A stretch of DNA of 64,000 nucleotides from Sphingomonas sp. UV9. Lineage in GTDB: Bacteria; Pseudomonadota; Alphaproteobacteria; Sphingomonadales; Sphingomonadaceae. Position numbers and translations under genes: made by a program. The notes beneath the pieces are model-generated. The model searched no databases, had not been told where the DNA came from, and worked only from the letters and a program-made list of their open reading frames with translations. This document shows, in pieces, positions 46,989 through 56,092 of the stretch. Within the stretch, counting starts at the first letter, position 1. Each line of letters begins with the position of its first letter. The stretch is taken from contig NZ_SCIN01000001.1 of the NCBI RefSeq assembly GCF_004101245.1, forward strand, positions 944,784 to 1,008,783, written 5' to 3'.

Positions 46989-47021
46989 CGGGAAATATCT
47001 GCACGAACACGATATTTCCCG
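46989..47021. promoter_or_regulatory. 33-bp inverted repeat between katG and the Rieske-FAD operon
   Basis: Perfect 11-bp arms CGGGAAATATC and GATATTTCCCG are separated by 11 bases, a spacing of about two helical turns between arm centres. It lies 64 bases before the ATG at 47085 and in the divergent region with katG. Related half-sites (GAAATATT) occur nearby. A dimeric repressor/activator site is inferred; the factor is unknown. Confidence 0.65.
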
Positions 47022-47084
47022 ATACCCGACGGTACCCGATATTGATTTGCGACGTTCCAGACGCGCAACACGGAGACTTTGAAC

Positions 47085-48596
47085 ATGGCGTCGATCGATC
47101 TCGGCAAGGGTATGCCAGCGACAGACCTGCACGACGACACACCGATCGCAGGATCGTTCGGTGGCGAGGACGTCATCCTGGTCCGGCATGGCGGCAAAAT
47201 CTGCGCGTTCGCCGGCAAATGCACGCATCAGGGCGCGCCGCTCGAAACCGGCATGGTGATCGACGGGACGGTACGATGCCCATGGCACCATGCGCGCTTT
47301 TCGCTTGAGGACGGCGAGGCGGTCTCGGCGCCTGCGTTCGCGCCGCTCGATAAGTTCACCGTTGTCGAGGAAGGGGGTGTCCTCACCGTCACCGGCAAGG
47401 AAGCGCGGACGCATACGACCCCATCCGCGCCGTCGATCGGCAAGGTCGTCATTGTCGGCGGTGGCGCGGCGGGTCATGCCTGCGCCGACATGCTGGCGCG
47501 CTCGGGGGTCGGCGGTGACGTCACGATCCTGTCGGACGATGCCGACGCGCCCTATGACCGGACCGCGGTGTCGAAGGACTATCTCGCGGGCGATGCAGAG
47601 CGCGACGAAACCGCCCTACCCGAACCCGGCCTGGGTCGCGGTCCAGCCCCACAGGTCATGACGCGAGTCGCCGTGGCGTCCATCGACGTAGAGGGTCGTG
47701 CAGTGATCACGGCCGATGAGGCCCGCGTGCCCTACGACGTCCTCGTCCTCGCGACCGGCGCGACGCCGATCGCACTGGACACGGTGTCGTCCGCGCAAAA
47801 CGTCTTCGTCCTGCGCACGCTCGCCGATGCCGACGCCCTGAGAGCCGCGGCGAAGGATGCACAGCGCGCGATCGTGCTGGGCGCGAGCTTCATCGGATTG
47901 GAAGCCGCCGCGTCGCTTACCCAGGCAGGACTGGCCGTCGCGGTTATCGCCAGGGACAGCGTTCCGCTCGCCAAGGTCGCAGGGCCCGAAGTCGGCAAGT
48001 TCGTGCAAGGGTTGCACGAAGATAAGGGCGTCACCTTCCACCTCGACTCCGAACTTGCCCAGTTCGACGGCCGCATCGCCACGCTCGACGACGGTACGAC
48101 GATCGAGGGCGACCTGCTCGTCGTCGGTATCGGGGTCGAACCCCGGATCGATCTCGCCAAGGCGGCAGGACTGACGATTGCCGACAAGGACGCAGGCGGC
48201 GGCGTCGCGGTCGATGCGCAGTTGCAGACGTCGACCGCCGGAATCTACGCGATCGGCGATCTCGCAAGCTACCCCGACTCACGGCTCGGCCACCCGATCC
48301 GCGTCGAACACTGGGTCCATGCGCAACGCCAGGGCCAGTGGCTCGCCCGCTCGCTTCTCGGTGTGGTGTCAGGCGGCTACGGTGACACGCCGTTCTTCTG
48401 GACCGGGCAATATGATGCCAGCCTCCATTATGTCGGCCACGTCGCCAAACCCGACGATCGCCGGATCGAGGGCGATGTCGCTGAGGGCGACTTCGCGGTT
48501 TTCCTGAAGGAGGACGGCAAGGAACAGGCCGTGATGACCTGTGGCGACCACGACAAGATCGCGCTTGAGAAGGAGGCCGCATGGGACGCGGCGTGA
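47085..48596 (+). CDS. Rieske-fused FAD-dependent oxidoreductase (AIF/ferredoxin-reductase-like)
   Basis: A 503-residue protein. Residues 1-105 form a Rieske 2Fe-2S domain (CTHQGAPL and CPWHHARF). The rest is a class-I pyridine-nucleotide disulfide-reductase fold: FAD site [19 protein letters not shown] site [16 protein letters not shown], and [13 protein letters not shown]. This is the AIFM-like ferredoxin-reductase design, passing electrons from NAD(P)H to a partner. GGAG precedes the ATG at 47085 by 9 bases. It heads the operon with the fusion hydrolase and the GMC dehydrogenase. Confidence 0.92.
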   Translation: MASIDLGKGMPATDLHDDTPIAGSFGGEDVILVRHGGKICAFAGKCTHQGAPLETGMVIDGTVRCPWHHARFSLEDGEAVSAPAFAPLDKFTVVEEGGVLTVTGKEARTHTTPSAPSIGKVVIVGGGAAGHACADMLARSGVGGDVTILSDDADAPYDRTAVSKDYLAGDAERDETALPEPGLGRGPAPQVMTRVAVASIDVEGRAVITADEARVPYDVLVLATGATPIALDTVSSAQNVFVLRTLADADALRAAAKDAQRAIVLGASFIGLEAAASLTQAGLAVAVIARDSVPLAKVAGPEVGKFVQGLHEDKGVTFHLDSELAQFDGRIATLDDGTTIEGDLLVVGIGVEPRIDLAKAAGLTIADKDAGGGVAVDAQLQTSTAGIYAIGDLASYPDSRLGHPIRVEHWVHAQRQGQWLARSLLGVVSGGYGDTPFFWTGQYDASLHYVGHVAKPDDRRIEGDVAEGDFAVFLKEDGKEQAVMTCGDHDKIALEKEAAWDAA

Positions 48597-49924
48597 TGCG
48601 TCTCGCACTGTTCTTCCTGCACGCGCTCGGCGGCAGCGCCCGGTCGTGGGACGCGGTGATCGCTCGCCTTGGCGAGTTCGACTGCCAGCCACTCGACCTG
48701 CCCGGCTTCGGCGCCGCGTCGGACGCCACCGGATTTACCGTCGAGGCCATGTCCGATGCCATCGCCGCACAGATCCGCGCGCACGATGCGGACCATTGGA
48801 TGCTCGTCGGCCACAGCATGGGCGGCAAGATCGCCTCGGTCCTCGCGCATCGATCGGAATCGGGTCAGCTCCCCGGATTGGCCGGTATGGTCCTGTTGGC
48901 CGCATCGCCGCCCTCGCCCGAGCCGATCGACGAAGAGCGTCGCGCGACGATGATCGGCTGGGTAAAGCAGGGCGCGGTCGGTGCCGAGGACGCCCGCGAC
49001 TTCGTCGACCAGAACATCGCCGCCCCATTGTCGCCCGCCGCCTATGCCGCAGCGGTTGACGACGTGCAGCGTGCCGACCCGCAGGCATGGCGAGCATGGC
49101 TCGAACAGGGCTACCGGGAGGACTGGTCCGATCAGGTCGGCCTGCTCGACACACCCGCCGTGATCGTCGCGGGCGCAGAGGACGGCGATCTCGGCGAAGA
49201 GAACCAGCGCAAGCTGAACCTGCCGCACTACGCCCGTGCCCGGTTCGAAACCGTCACGGGTGCGGCACATCTCCTCCCGCTCGAACAGCCCGAGCGCGTC
49301 GCACGTCTGATCCGGGACCATGCCGATGCGGTCGGTGCAGTCAGCGTGCCCTCCGACTATGCCCGCCTGATCGCCTCCGATCGCGTCAGCGCGCGCACCC
49401 GCGCGACGCTCGCCGAACGCGCGATCGCCGACGATGCCGACTATCAGCCCAAGGTCGTCACGGTGTCGCAACTCGCGACCCTGCGCGCGCTTGTCGACCG
49501 CGTGATCCCGCAGCACGCCATCGACCTCGCCGCGCGGATCGACACGCAACTCGCCACAGGGGAAGGCGATGGCTGGCGGTTCGCCGCCCTCCCGGTCGAC
49601 GCCGAGGCCTATCGCGCTGGACTCGACACGCTCGACACACTGGCGGAGGGATCGTTCGCCAGGCTCGACGACGAGCAGCGCGACGCGCTGCTTCACAAGA
49701 TCGAAGCCGCGGACTGGTCCGCCGCGACGTCATTGACGCCCGAGCAGATGACCTTGTGGTTCGAGGACGTCCGCGCGGACGCCGTGCGGCTGTGGCTCGC
49801 GCATCCGGCGACGATGGCGCGGGTGGGGTATGACGGCTTTGCCAATGGTGGCGATGGCGTCCGCAAGCAGGGCTATGCGCTGACCGCCGCCGACGAACGC
49901 GAAGGCTGGGAGCCCGCACGATGA
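48581..49924 (+). CDS. Alpha/beta-hydrolase fused to gluconate 2-dehydrogenase subunit 3-like domain
   Basis: A 447-residue two-domain protein. Residues 1-250 form an alpha/beta-hydrolase with nucleophile GHSMGG and a late GAAHLLP His. Residues about 295-440 match the subunit-3 family of GMC dehydrogenases (LRALVDRVIPQHAI, LDDEQRDALLHKIEAAD, GYDGFANGG), normally a separate small partner of the large GMC subunit. AGGAGG lies 4 bases before the ATG at 48581, so the gene overlaps the previous stop by 16 bases. The fusion couples an esterase/lactonase-like domain to a sugar dehydrogenase. Confidence 0.85.
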   Translation: MGRGVMRLALFFLHALGGSARSWDAVIARLGEFDCQPLDLPGFGAASDATGFTVEAMSDAIAAQIRAHDADHWMLVGHSMGGKIASVLAHRSESGQLPGLAGMVLLAASPPSPEPIDEERRATMIGWVKQGAVGAEDARDFVDQNIAAPLSPAAYAAAVDDVQRADPQAWRAWLEQGYREDWSDQVGLLDTPAVIVAGAEDGDLGEENQRKLNLPHYARARFETVTGAAHLLPLEQPERVARLIRDHADAVGAVSVPSDYARLIASDRVSARTRATLAERAIADDADYQPKVVTVSQLATLRALVDRVIPQHAIDLAARIDTQLATGEGDGWRFAALPVDAEAYRAGLDTLDTLAEGSFARLDDEQRDALLHKIEAADWSAATSLTPEQMTLWFEDVRADAVRLWLAHPATMARVGYDGFANGGDGVRKQGYALTAADEREGWEPAR

Positions 49925-51468
49925 ATCTCGACCAGATGCACGCCTATGCCGAGACCGATGTCGTCGATGTCGTGGTGATCGGTACCGGCGCCGGTGGCGC
50001 GCCATTGCTCGCGCGCCTCGCCAAGGCGGGGTTGAAGGTCGTCGCGCTCGAAGCCGGCCCCAATGGTGAGCCGGAAGGACATACTCCCGACGAACTCGCT
50101 GCGAGCGATATCTACTGGATCGATGAGCGGCTGAGTGACGGTGCGATGCCGCAGGCGTTCGGCGGCAACAACAGTGGCACCGGAGTCGGCGGGTCGACGC
50201 TGCACTGGGGTGCGTTCTGCCCCCGCCCCGATCCGCGCGACCTTCGCTTGAAGACGCTGACCGGCAAGGGCGAGGACTGGCCGATCGAGCATGACGAACT
50301 GATCGGCTATATCGAAAAGGTCGAGGCGTTCATCGGGGTGTCCGGCCCCGCCGATTACCCGTGGGATGCGAGCCGCCGCTACCAAATGCCCGCGGTCAAG
50401 CGCAACGCGTCCGCCGACGCGATGGCCTCGGGGTGCGCTGCGGTCGGGATTAGAACGACAGACGCCCCCGCCGCCTTGGTCTCGCGTGATTGGCGGCAGG
50501 AGGGTGGCGGGTTGCGCCAGGCCTGCGTCAATTGCGGCTCGTGCCATCAGGGGTGCCGCAACCGCTCGAAGGCGTCGATGGACACCACCTATCTCCCGCT
50601 CGCGGTCGCCGCCGGCGCGGAAATCCGTCCCGGTTGCCGGATGACGGGGGTCGAGCGCGACACCGCCGGCCGGATCGTCGCGGTAATCTACCGTCGCGGC
50701 CAGCAGGAGCACCGACAGCGCTGTGCGGCGGTCGTTCTCAGCGCCGGCGGCGTCGAGACCCCGCGCCTGCTGCTTCACATGGGGATCGGCAATGCCAGCG
50801 GTCAGGTCGGCCGTAATTTCATGGCACACGTCGCGACACAGGTCTGGGGCCGGTTCGACGCCGAGATGCGCTGCAACCGCGGCTATCCCTCGTCGCTGAT
50901 CAGCGAGGACATGATGCGCCCCGATGGCGCGGACTTTGCCGGCGGATACCTGATGCAGAGTCTCGGCGTGCAGCCCGTCACGCTGGCAACGTCGTTCGCG
51001 CGCGGCGGCGGGCACTGGGGCCAGGGGCTGGTCGACGTGATGGACAACTACCTTCACTTGGCCGGCATCGGCATCAACGGCGAATGCCTGCCGAGCGACG
51101 ACAACACTCTGGTCCTTACCGACGAAATCGACGCGTTCGGCGTTCCCAAGGCGCGCGTCACCTTCGGCTATGGCGCCAACGAGCAGGCGATCGACAGGCA
51201 CGCTGTCACGACGATGACCGCGATCTGGGAAGCGGCCGGCGCGCATGACATCGTCACATTGCCGCGCGCCGCGCACACCATCGGCACGTGTCGGATGGGC
51301 AAAAGCGGCGACACCGCGGTCGTCGACCCGTGGGGCCGCAGCTTCGAGATCGACAATCTGTGGATTTGCGACAATTCGGTCTTCCCCAGCTCGCTCGCAG
51401 CCAACCCGGCACTGACGATAATGGCGTTGAGCATACGTACCGCGAACCGGATACTAGCGCGCGCATGA
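49921..51468 (+). CDS. GMC family FAD dehydrogenase (gluconate/sorbitol dehydrogenase large-subunit type)
   Basis: A 515-residue FAD enzyme oxidising an alcohol or sugar. FAD site is VIGTGAGGAPLLARLAKAG; GGSTLHWGAFCPRP and a Cys-rich CVNCGSCHQGC follow; the C-terminal HTIGTCRMG and NSVFPSSLAANPALT carry the catalytic His/Asn region. No signal peptide or Tat signal is seen, unlike many sugar dehydrogenase large subunits. ATGA overlap with the fused subunit-3 gene. The cytochrome c subunit of the known three-part complexes is not present; the Rieske reductase may play another part. Substrate unknown. Confidence 0.88.
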   Translation: MNLDQMHAYAETDVVDVVVIGTGAGGAPLLARLAKAGLKVVALEAGPNGEPEGHTPDELAASDIYWIDERLSDGAMPQAFGGNNSGTGVGGSTLHWGAFCPRPDPRDLRLKTLTGKGEDWPIEHDELIGYIEKVEAFIGVSGPADYPWDASRRYQMPAVKRNASADAMASGCAAVGIRTTDAPAALVSRDWRQEGGGLRQACVNCGSCHQGCRNRSKASMDTTYLPLAVAAGAEIRPGCRMTGVERDTAGRIVAVIYRRGQQEHRQRCAAVVLSAGGVETPRLLLHMGIGNASGQVGRNFMAHVATQVWGRFDAEMRCNRGYPSSLISEDMMRPDGADFAGGYLMQSLGVQPVTLATSFARGGGHWGQGLVDVMDNYLHLAGIGINGECLPSDDNTLVLTDEIDAFGVPKARVTFGYGANEQAIDRHAVTTMTAIWEAAGAHDIVTLPRAAHTIGTCRMGKSGDTAVVDPWGRSFEIDNLWICDNSVFPSSLAANPALTIMALSIRTANRILARA

Positions 51469-51583
51469 GGATCACGTGTGCTGCAAAACCCAATTGCCGA
51501 CGTTCGCGGGCGCTTCTGACTTTCCGAACTTCGGACATTCATTCACATCCGGGCGAATTTTGGCGTGTATGAGTAATCGGCCA

Positions 51584-52129
51584 CTATTTCAGCAGGCGAG
51601 CGGGATTGCCCGCAACGGTCACGCCGTAGGGAACATCGCGCGTGACGACACTGCCTGCGCCGACGATCGCATCGTCGCCGACGGTGACGCCGGGCAGGAT
51701 CAGCGCGCCGCCGCCTATCCAGACGTTTCGGCCGATGGTGACCGGCCGGCCCAACTCGAGCATTTGACGCCGTTGAGCCGGATCACGCGGATGGTCTGCG
51801 GTGAGGATCTGTACGCCCGGACCGATCTGCGTACCCGCGCCGATCCGTACCGGGACGACATCCAGCACCGTGCAGCCGAAATTGAGGAACACCCCCTTAT
51901 CCAGGTGTATGTTGTAGCCATAGTCGCAGTGGAACGGCGGCCTGATCGTCGCACCGCGCCCGGCATGGCCGAGCCCTTCCACCAGCAGCGCATGACGCGC
52001 CGCCGCCGTCGCCGTCGAGGCGTGGTTGTAGCGATCCAGCCAAGCGGCGGCGCGTGCTGCGTCCGCGACCAGTTCCGGGTCGTCGGCGGTGTAAAGCTCG
52101 CCCGCCAGCATGCGCTCCTTCTGCGTCAT
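51584..52129 (-). CDS. Sugar O-acetyltransferase (maltose/galactoside type)
   Basis: A 181-residue left-handed beta-helix enzyme. It has the N-terminal MLAGELYTADDPEL block, the catalytic-His region ILTADHPRDPAQR and hexapeptide repeats (VRIGAGTQIGPGVQ, VTIGRNVWIGGGA). It acetylates sugars from acetyl-CoA, in the cytosol. The ATG at 52129 is used, 5 bases after the DUF1349 stop, so the two are co-transcribed. Confidence 0.9.
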   Translation of the reverse strand: MTQKERMLAGELYTADDPELVADAARAAAWLDRYNHASTATAAARHALLVEGLGHAGRGATIRPPFHCDYGYNIHLDKGVFLNFGCTVLDVVPVRIGAGTQIGPGVQILTADHPRDPAQRRQMLELGRPVTIGRNVWIGGGALILPGVTVGDDAIVGAGSVVTRDVPYGVTVAGNPARLLK

Positions 52130-52134
52130 CGCGA

Positions 52135-52809
52135 TCAACTCAGGTCGTGGAGATCCTTGCCGAGCGGCGCGGTAATGCTGAGGTCGGAGAAGCGTACGTC
52201 CAGTCCGGCACGTTCGGGCGTGCAGGCCATCGGTCCGACCTGATAGGAGGATGCGACCGGAAAGGGCGCGAGCCTGACCAGCGGCCAGGTCTTGCCATCC
52301 GCCGACACCTGCAAGCGCAGGACGCCCTTGGCGACGGTCGCGCGCATCCAGAAATCCTGCGCGTCATGCTCATAGGGGCCGGTCGCCCAATCGGACTTGC
52401 CGTCGGTCAGCACGCTGCTCAGCATGGCGCGCCCGTCGGACAATTCGATCCCCGCCTTGACCCAGCGCCGTTCGTCGACCCGCACCATGATGCCGGCCTG
52501 ATCGTAGAGCTTCTGATACTGGCCGCGAATGCGCAGTTGGGCCGTGAACGCGGCAGGCGCGGTGAATCCAAGAAAATGACCACTGTCGCGGGTGAAGCCG
52601 TAATGCGTCTCGCGCCAGAAATCGCTGCCCTTGTCGGTGACGAGCGTCAGGTCTCCGCCGGGCGCGACCTTCCAGGACTTCGGCGCATTCAGCCAGCGAC
52701 CGTTACGCCGCCCAAGCGCCGCGATGCCCGAGCCCTGCGCCGTCACCGCGCCGGCATTGCCCGCGATCGCAATCGCCGCAACGCCGCCGATCATCGTCCG
52801 CCTGCTCAC
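52135..52809 (-). CDS. DUF1349 domain protein, Tat-exported
   Basis: A 224-residue protein with a twin-arginine start (SRRTMIGGVAAIAIAG), predicting export. The rest matches DUF1349, a concanavalin-like beta-sandwich (SDFWRETHYGF, YDQAGIMVRVDERRWVKAGIE, YQVGPMACTPERAGLDVRFSD). The role is unknown, with carbohydrate binding a guess. The GTG at 52809 has GGAGG with ideal spacing, and starts the Tat motif; the longer frame to 52872 would run into the operator palindrome. It is divergent from the TetR gene. Confidence 0.85.
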   Translation of the reverse strand: MSRRTMIGGVAAIAIAGNAGAVTAQGSGIAALGRRNGRWLNAPKSWKVAPGGDLTLVTDKGSDFWRETHYGFTRDSGHFLGFTAPAAFTAQLRIRGQYQKLYDQAGIMVRVDERRWVKAGIELSDGRAMLSSVLTDGKSDWATGPYEHDAQDFWMRATVAKGVLRLQVSADGKTWPLVRLAPFPVASSYQVGPMACTPERAGLDVRFSDLSITAPLGKDLHDLS

Positions 52810-52855
52810 CCGATCCTCCGTCACAGCCGCTACCTTCCAATAACCATCGATGTTA

Positions 52856-52869
52856 TGTACATATGTACA
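52856..52869. promoter_or_regulatory. Operator-like palindrome upstream of TetR and DUF1349 genes
   Basis: TGTACATATGTACA is a perfect 14-bp palindrome, placed 27 bases before the TetR ATG and 47 bases before the DUF1349 start. Its place between divergent genes with a TetR regulator suggests auto-regulation. Confidence 0.65.
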
Positions 52870-52895
52870 CATGCCGAGATCGAGGTAAAGAGGCG

Positions 52896-53444
52896 ATGAC
52901 CCAACAGTCCCGGCGCAACGATCCGGCGCGGCGGCAACGTATCATCGATGCGACACTTGCGGTCATCGCCGATCACGGCACCGCGGCGACGACCCATCGC
53001 CGCATCGCCGCGGCCGCACAGGTGCCGCTCGGTTCGGTCACCTATTATTTCGCGACGCTGGAGGATCTCCTAACGACGGCCTTCCTGCAATTGGCCATGG
53101 AGTCCTCCGCGGCCTTTCGCGCCCGTCTGGAAGCCGCGACGGACCGGGCAACGGCGTGCACAGCGGTGATCGACATCATCGCAAATCAGGTCTGGGCGGA
53201 ACCCCGCACGCTGCTGTTGAGCTACGAGCTATACGCCTTTGCCGCGCGTCATCCCGCAGTCGGTGCCGTGATGCAGCAATGGATGGACAGTAGCCGCGAT
53301 GCGCTGGGGCGTTTCTTCGACCCGCTCACGGCGCGCGCGCTCGACGCGCTGATAGAAGGTATCGGCATCCACAATTCGATCGATCGTGCACCCCTCGATC
53401 GTGATGCGGTCCGGATCATCGTCGAGCGAATTGCGGACTGTTAG
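52896..53444 (+). CDS. TetR/AcrR family transcriptional regulator
   Basis: A 182-residue DNA-binding dimer. The N-terminal helix-turn-helix is RQRIIDATLAVIADHGTAATTHRRIAAAAQVPLGSVTYYF, followed by a variable ligand domain (about residues 65-180). AAAGAGG lies before the ATG at 52896. The nearby palindrome is a likely operator. It probably represses the divergent DUF1349-acetyltransferase pair. The ligand is unknown. Confidence 0.92.
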   Translation: MTQQSRRNDPARRQRIIDATLAVIADHGTAATTHRRIAAAAQVPLGSVTYYFATLEDLLTTAFLQLAMESSAAFRARLEAATDRATACTAVIDIIANQVWAEPRTLLLSYELYAFAARHPAVGAVMQQWMDSSRDALGRFFDPLTARALDALIEGIGIHNSIDRAPLDRDAVRIIVERIADC

Positions 53445-53458
53445 CCGGGCAGATCCTT

Positions 53459-53884
53459 TCAGACCGCCAGCACACATGGCACGCCGGTCAGGGTCAGGAC
53501 CATGCCGACGGTCTCCCGCCGCATGATCGCGATCGATGCGCCATTCATGTGTGCATCAAATGCGGCCTGGTCGGTATAGACCTCGTACAGCATGACGGTA
53601 TCGGGCACGTCGTGCGGCACCAGAATCTCGAACGCATGCGTGCCCGGTTCCTCGGCCAGGCATCGGAGCCGGTGTTCGGCGAGGTGACGGACGAAGACAT
53701 CACGCACGCCAAGTGCCAGGGTCATCGTTGCGACGATCGCGTCTTTGCCGCGCAGAGACTTTGCTTGCGCCGGGTTGTGATAGGTGACGTCGTCGGTCAG
53801 CAATGCGGGGAGTGCGTCCCAGTCGCGCGTCGTCACGATGCGATGCCATTCGGCGAGCGAGGCGTGGAGTGTGTCGGTCTGCAT
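53459..53884 (-). CDS. Chimeric NTF2-like / ABM-family protein
   Basis: A 141-residue reading frame. Residues 1-55 look like the front half of a SnoaL/NTF2-like protein (AEWHRIVTTRDWDALPALL, HNPAQAKSLRGKDAIVATMT). The rest looks like the back of an antibiotic-biosynthesis-monooxygenase (YgiN-like) domain (AEEPGTHAFEILVPHDVPD, MLYEVYTDQAAFDAHM). Both halves are shortened, so the gene seems to be a deletion fusion. Whether it folds or works is unknown. GGGAG precedes the ATG at 53884. It lies just after the aldehyde dehydrogenase remnant on the same strand. Confidence 0.7.
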   Translation of the reverse strand: MQTDTLHASLAEWHRIVTTRDWDALPALLTDDVTYHNPAQAKSLRGKDAIVATMTLALGVRDVFVRHLAEHRLRCLAEEPGTHAFEILVPHDVPDTVMLYEVYTDQAAFDAHMNGASIAIMRRETVGMVLTLTGVPCVLAV

Positions 53885-53886
53885 AT

Positions 53887-54593
53887 CGGTGCTCCCTGCA
53901 TCGCGCCGACAAAGGCCTGCGTGAACGCGTCGGCGATCCCGCGCTGGACGATGAAACGCTTGGCCCCGGTGCAGATCTGCCCGGCATTGCCGAGCCGACC
54001 GAAGATGCCACCCCCCACTGCTTTGGCCAGACCGCCATCGTCGAGGACGACGAACACGTCGCTGCCACCAAGCTCCAGCGTCGATTTCTTCAGCATCTCG
54101 GCGGCCCGTGCGCCGACCTTGCTCCCCGCGCCTTCCGACCCGGTGAGCGCGACACCCTGGATCCGGTCGTCGCCGATGAGTTCGGCGATCTTGGCGGCGC
54201 CGATATACAGGTTGGTGACGGCACCGTCGGGCGCTCCCGCCTGACGGACGAGATTCTCGAACAAGGCGGCGCACTGCGGCACGATCCCGGCGTGCTTGTA
54301 CAGGACGGGGTTACCCACCGCGATGGCCGGCGCGACGACGCGGATGAGCTGGTAGATGGGGAAGTTCCACGGTTCGACCGCAAGCAGGACACCGACCGGA
54401 TGGAACTCCACCCAGCCCTCGCCTACATCGCCAGCCGCGGGCTGCGGTCGCCGCGACACCAGTCCAAGCGATAGAGGGCGGCGGCGCGCGCGAGCGCCTG
54501 CTCGACATAGGCGTCGGAATGCTCGTCGAACGCCTTGATCGTCTGTTCGGTAAACGGGTTGGTCGCGCGATATGCCGTGGCGGGACCTTTCAC
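53887..54593 (-). pseudogene. Aldehyde dehydrogenase (succinate-semialdehyde type) remnant
   Basis: Two broken pieces of an NAD(P)-dependent aldehyde dehydrogenase. A front piece begins with GTG at 54593 (GPATAYRATNPFTEQTIKAF), then stops at TAG 54423-54425. The second piece is in another frame and begins near GWVEFHPVGVLLAVEPWNFP. About 75 residues between them are absent. The piece holds ELGGSDVFVVLDD and the catalytic Cys region GQICTGAKRF but ends near FVGAMQ, losing the last third. With the chimera that follows it, this marks a decayed stretch. Confidence 0.8.
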
Positions 54594-54676
54594 AGGGAAA
54601 CTCGCGGTAAGCCGACCTTGAAGATGAATCCACCAACCTCACCTGAAACCTCGGGAGGTATCGCCAACCTATCCCG

Positions 54677-55567
54677 TCAGGCAGGCTTGCCCGGTCCCTC
54701 CGCCATATGTTCCGCGATGGCGCCGGCCGTCGTCCACCAGATGCGAGGGTCGGCAGCCTCCCTCAACCGCGTCAGTACCCGGTCGAGATGGAGCGCACGG
54801 TGCGGCTGCCCCATGATGTAGGGATGAAGCGCAATGCCAAGCACCAGCGGGCGGCGATCGCATTCGGCCAGAAGCTGTTCGACCGCATCTGCGATCATGC
54901 CGGCAAACGTTTCGGCTTCTTGGTGGCGAGCGATGATAGAGGGGATGTCGTTGACCTCCTGAGAATACGGGATCGACAGGATTCCCTTGCCGCTCCGGGT
55001 ATCCAGTCGTGTCGGCTGATCGTCATGTGCCCAGTCGAGGACATAGCCGAACCCTGCTTCTTCAAGCAGATCGGGCGTATTGTCGCTTTCCGAGATCCAT
55101 GGCCCGAGCCAGCCGCGTGGGCGAACGCCGATGGCTTCGAATTCCTGAAGCGTACGCGCGATCATTTCGCGCTCCTCGTCTTCGCTCATGTGGCCCTCGG
55201 CCTGTGCATTGGTGCGGCCATGCGCGGCAATTTCATCACCCCGGTCACGGCACGCCTCGGCAAGCCCCGGACAATGCGTGATGATGGCGCTGTTGACGAG
55301 CGCCGTCGTCTTCAGTTCGAGCCGGTCGAACATCTCCATGAAACGCCAGGCGCCGACGCGGTTGCCGTAATCGCGCCAGGCGAAGTTCATGACGTCGGGA
55401 TCGGTCTTGGATGGGGCCAGGGTTGCGCCCATCCCGTCGCCAAAGGCAAAAACCTCATGGTTCACGCCGAGGTACACCGCCAGACGGCGGCCTTCCGGCC
55501 AGCTATAATCGGGGCGGCCGATGATCGGGACGTACTCATACCGGCCGTGATGTGGCAGTTCCGTCAT
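54677..55567 (-). CDS. Polysaccharide-deacetylase family protein, PuuE (allantoinase)-like
   Basis: A 296-residue carbohydrate-esterase-4-type (NodB-fold) protein. It has the PuuE-type signature DYSWPEGRRLAVYLGVNHE near residue 20, DYGNRVGAWRFMEMFDRL, GDEIAAHGRTNAQ and HPYIMGQPHRALHLD. PuuE-like members open allantoin or related rings. The ATG overlaps the stop of the HbpS-like gene (ATGA). It is the last intact gene of the catabolic operon. Substrate is inferred from its neighbour (a 5-hydroxyisourate hydrolase). Confidence 0.82.
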   Translation of the reverse strand: MTELPHHGRYEYVPIIGRPDYSWPEGRRLAVYLGVNHEVFAFGDGMGATLAPSKTDPDVMNFAWRDYGNRVGAWRFMEMFDRLELKTTALVNSAIITHCPGLAEACRDRGDEIAAHGRTNAQAEGHMSEDEEREMIARTLQEFEAIGVRPRGWLGPWISESDNTPDLLEEAGFGYVLDWAHDDQPTRLDTRSGKGILSIPYSQEVNDIPSIIARHQEAETFAGMIADAVEQLLAECDRRPLVLGIALHPYIMGQPHRALHLDRVLTRLREAADPRIWWTTAGAIAEHMAEGPGKPA

Positions 55568-56052
55568 GGACGCATCCTCGCTTTGCCCAATACCTGCGCG
55601 ATGGCCTCAGTCGCACAGCGCTCGTCATTGGCCGATCCACCTGATCCGGCGACGCCGATACCTCCGATCACGTCCCCATCAACGACAATCGGCATGCCAC
55701 CGCCCAACAAGAGCAGTTCGGGTATCGTGACGAGGTTACGGGAGGTCGGGTCGCTTGCTGCACGCTGGGCCAGTACAGTCGTGTTAGCCTTGGTCGACAA
55801 GGCGGTGAACGCCTTGCGCTGCGCGGCGAGCGTGTTGTGCGGGCCGATGTCGTCGCCGCGCTGGAGCGAGACCAGGTTTCCGCCGCGATCAACCACCGCG
55901 ACCACAGATTCCCGACCGATCGTACGGCACGAAGCGATTGCGGCGCCCGTCAGGCTGTTGGCGAGCGCCAGCGACACGGTTTTACGCTCGAGCGGTACCG
56001 CGGGTATTGTGGCGGCGATAGCCGCCGACAGAATAGCGACCAGGCTTAACAC
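55564..56052 (-). CDS. HbpS/GlcG heme-binding-like family protein
   Basis: A 162-residue exported protein. A short signal (MLSLVAILSAAIAATIPAVP) precedes the GlcG/HbpS fold: VVAVVDRGGNLVSLQRGDD, AQRKAFTAL, IPELLLLGGGMPIVVDGDVIGGIGVAGS. Family members bind heme or small ligands and often sit in catabolic operons with no proved role. A GTG at 56052 is the start, with AAAGG some 10 bases upstream. It is the fourth gene of the operon. Confidence 0.83.
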   Translation of the reverse strand: MLSLVAILSAAIAATIPAVPLERKTVSLALANSLTGAAIASCRTIGRESVVAVVDRGGNLVSLQRGDDIGPHNTLAAQRKAFTALSTKANTTVLAQRAASDPTSRNLVTIPELLLLGGGMPIVVDGDVIGGIGVAGSGGSANDERCATEAIAQVLGKARMRP

Positions 56053-56092
56053 CGTGATGTGACCTTTCGAGGATAATCAGCGCGGGAACGCA

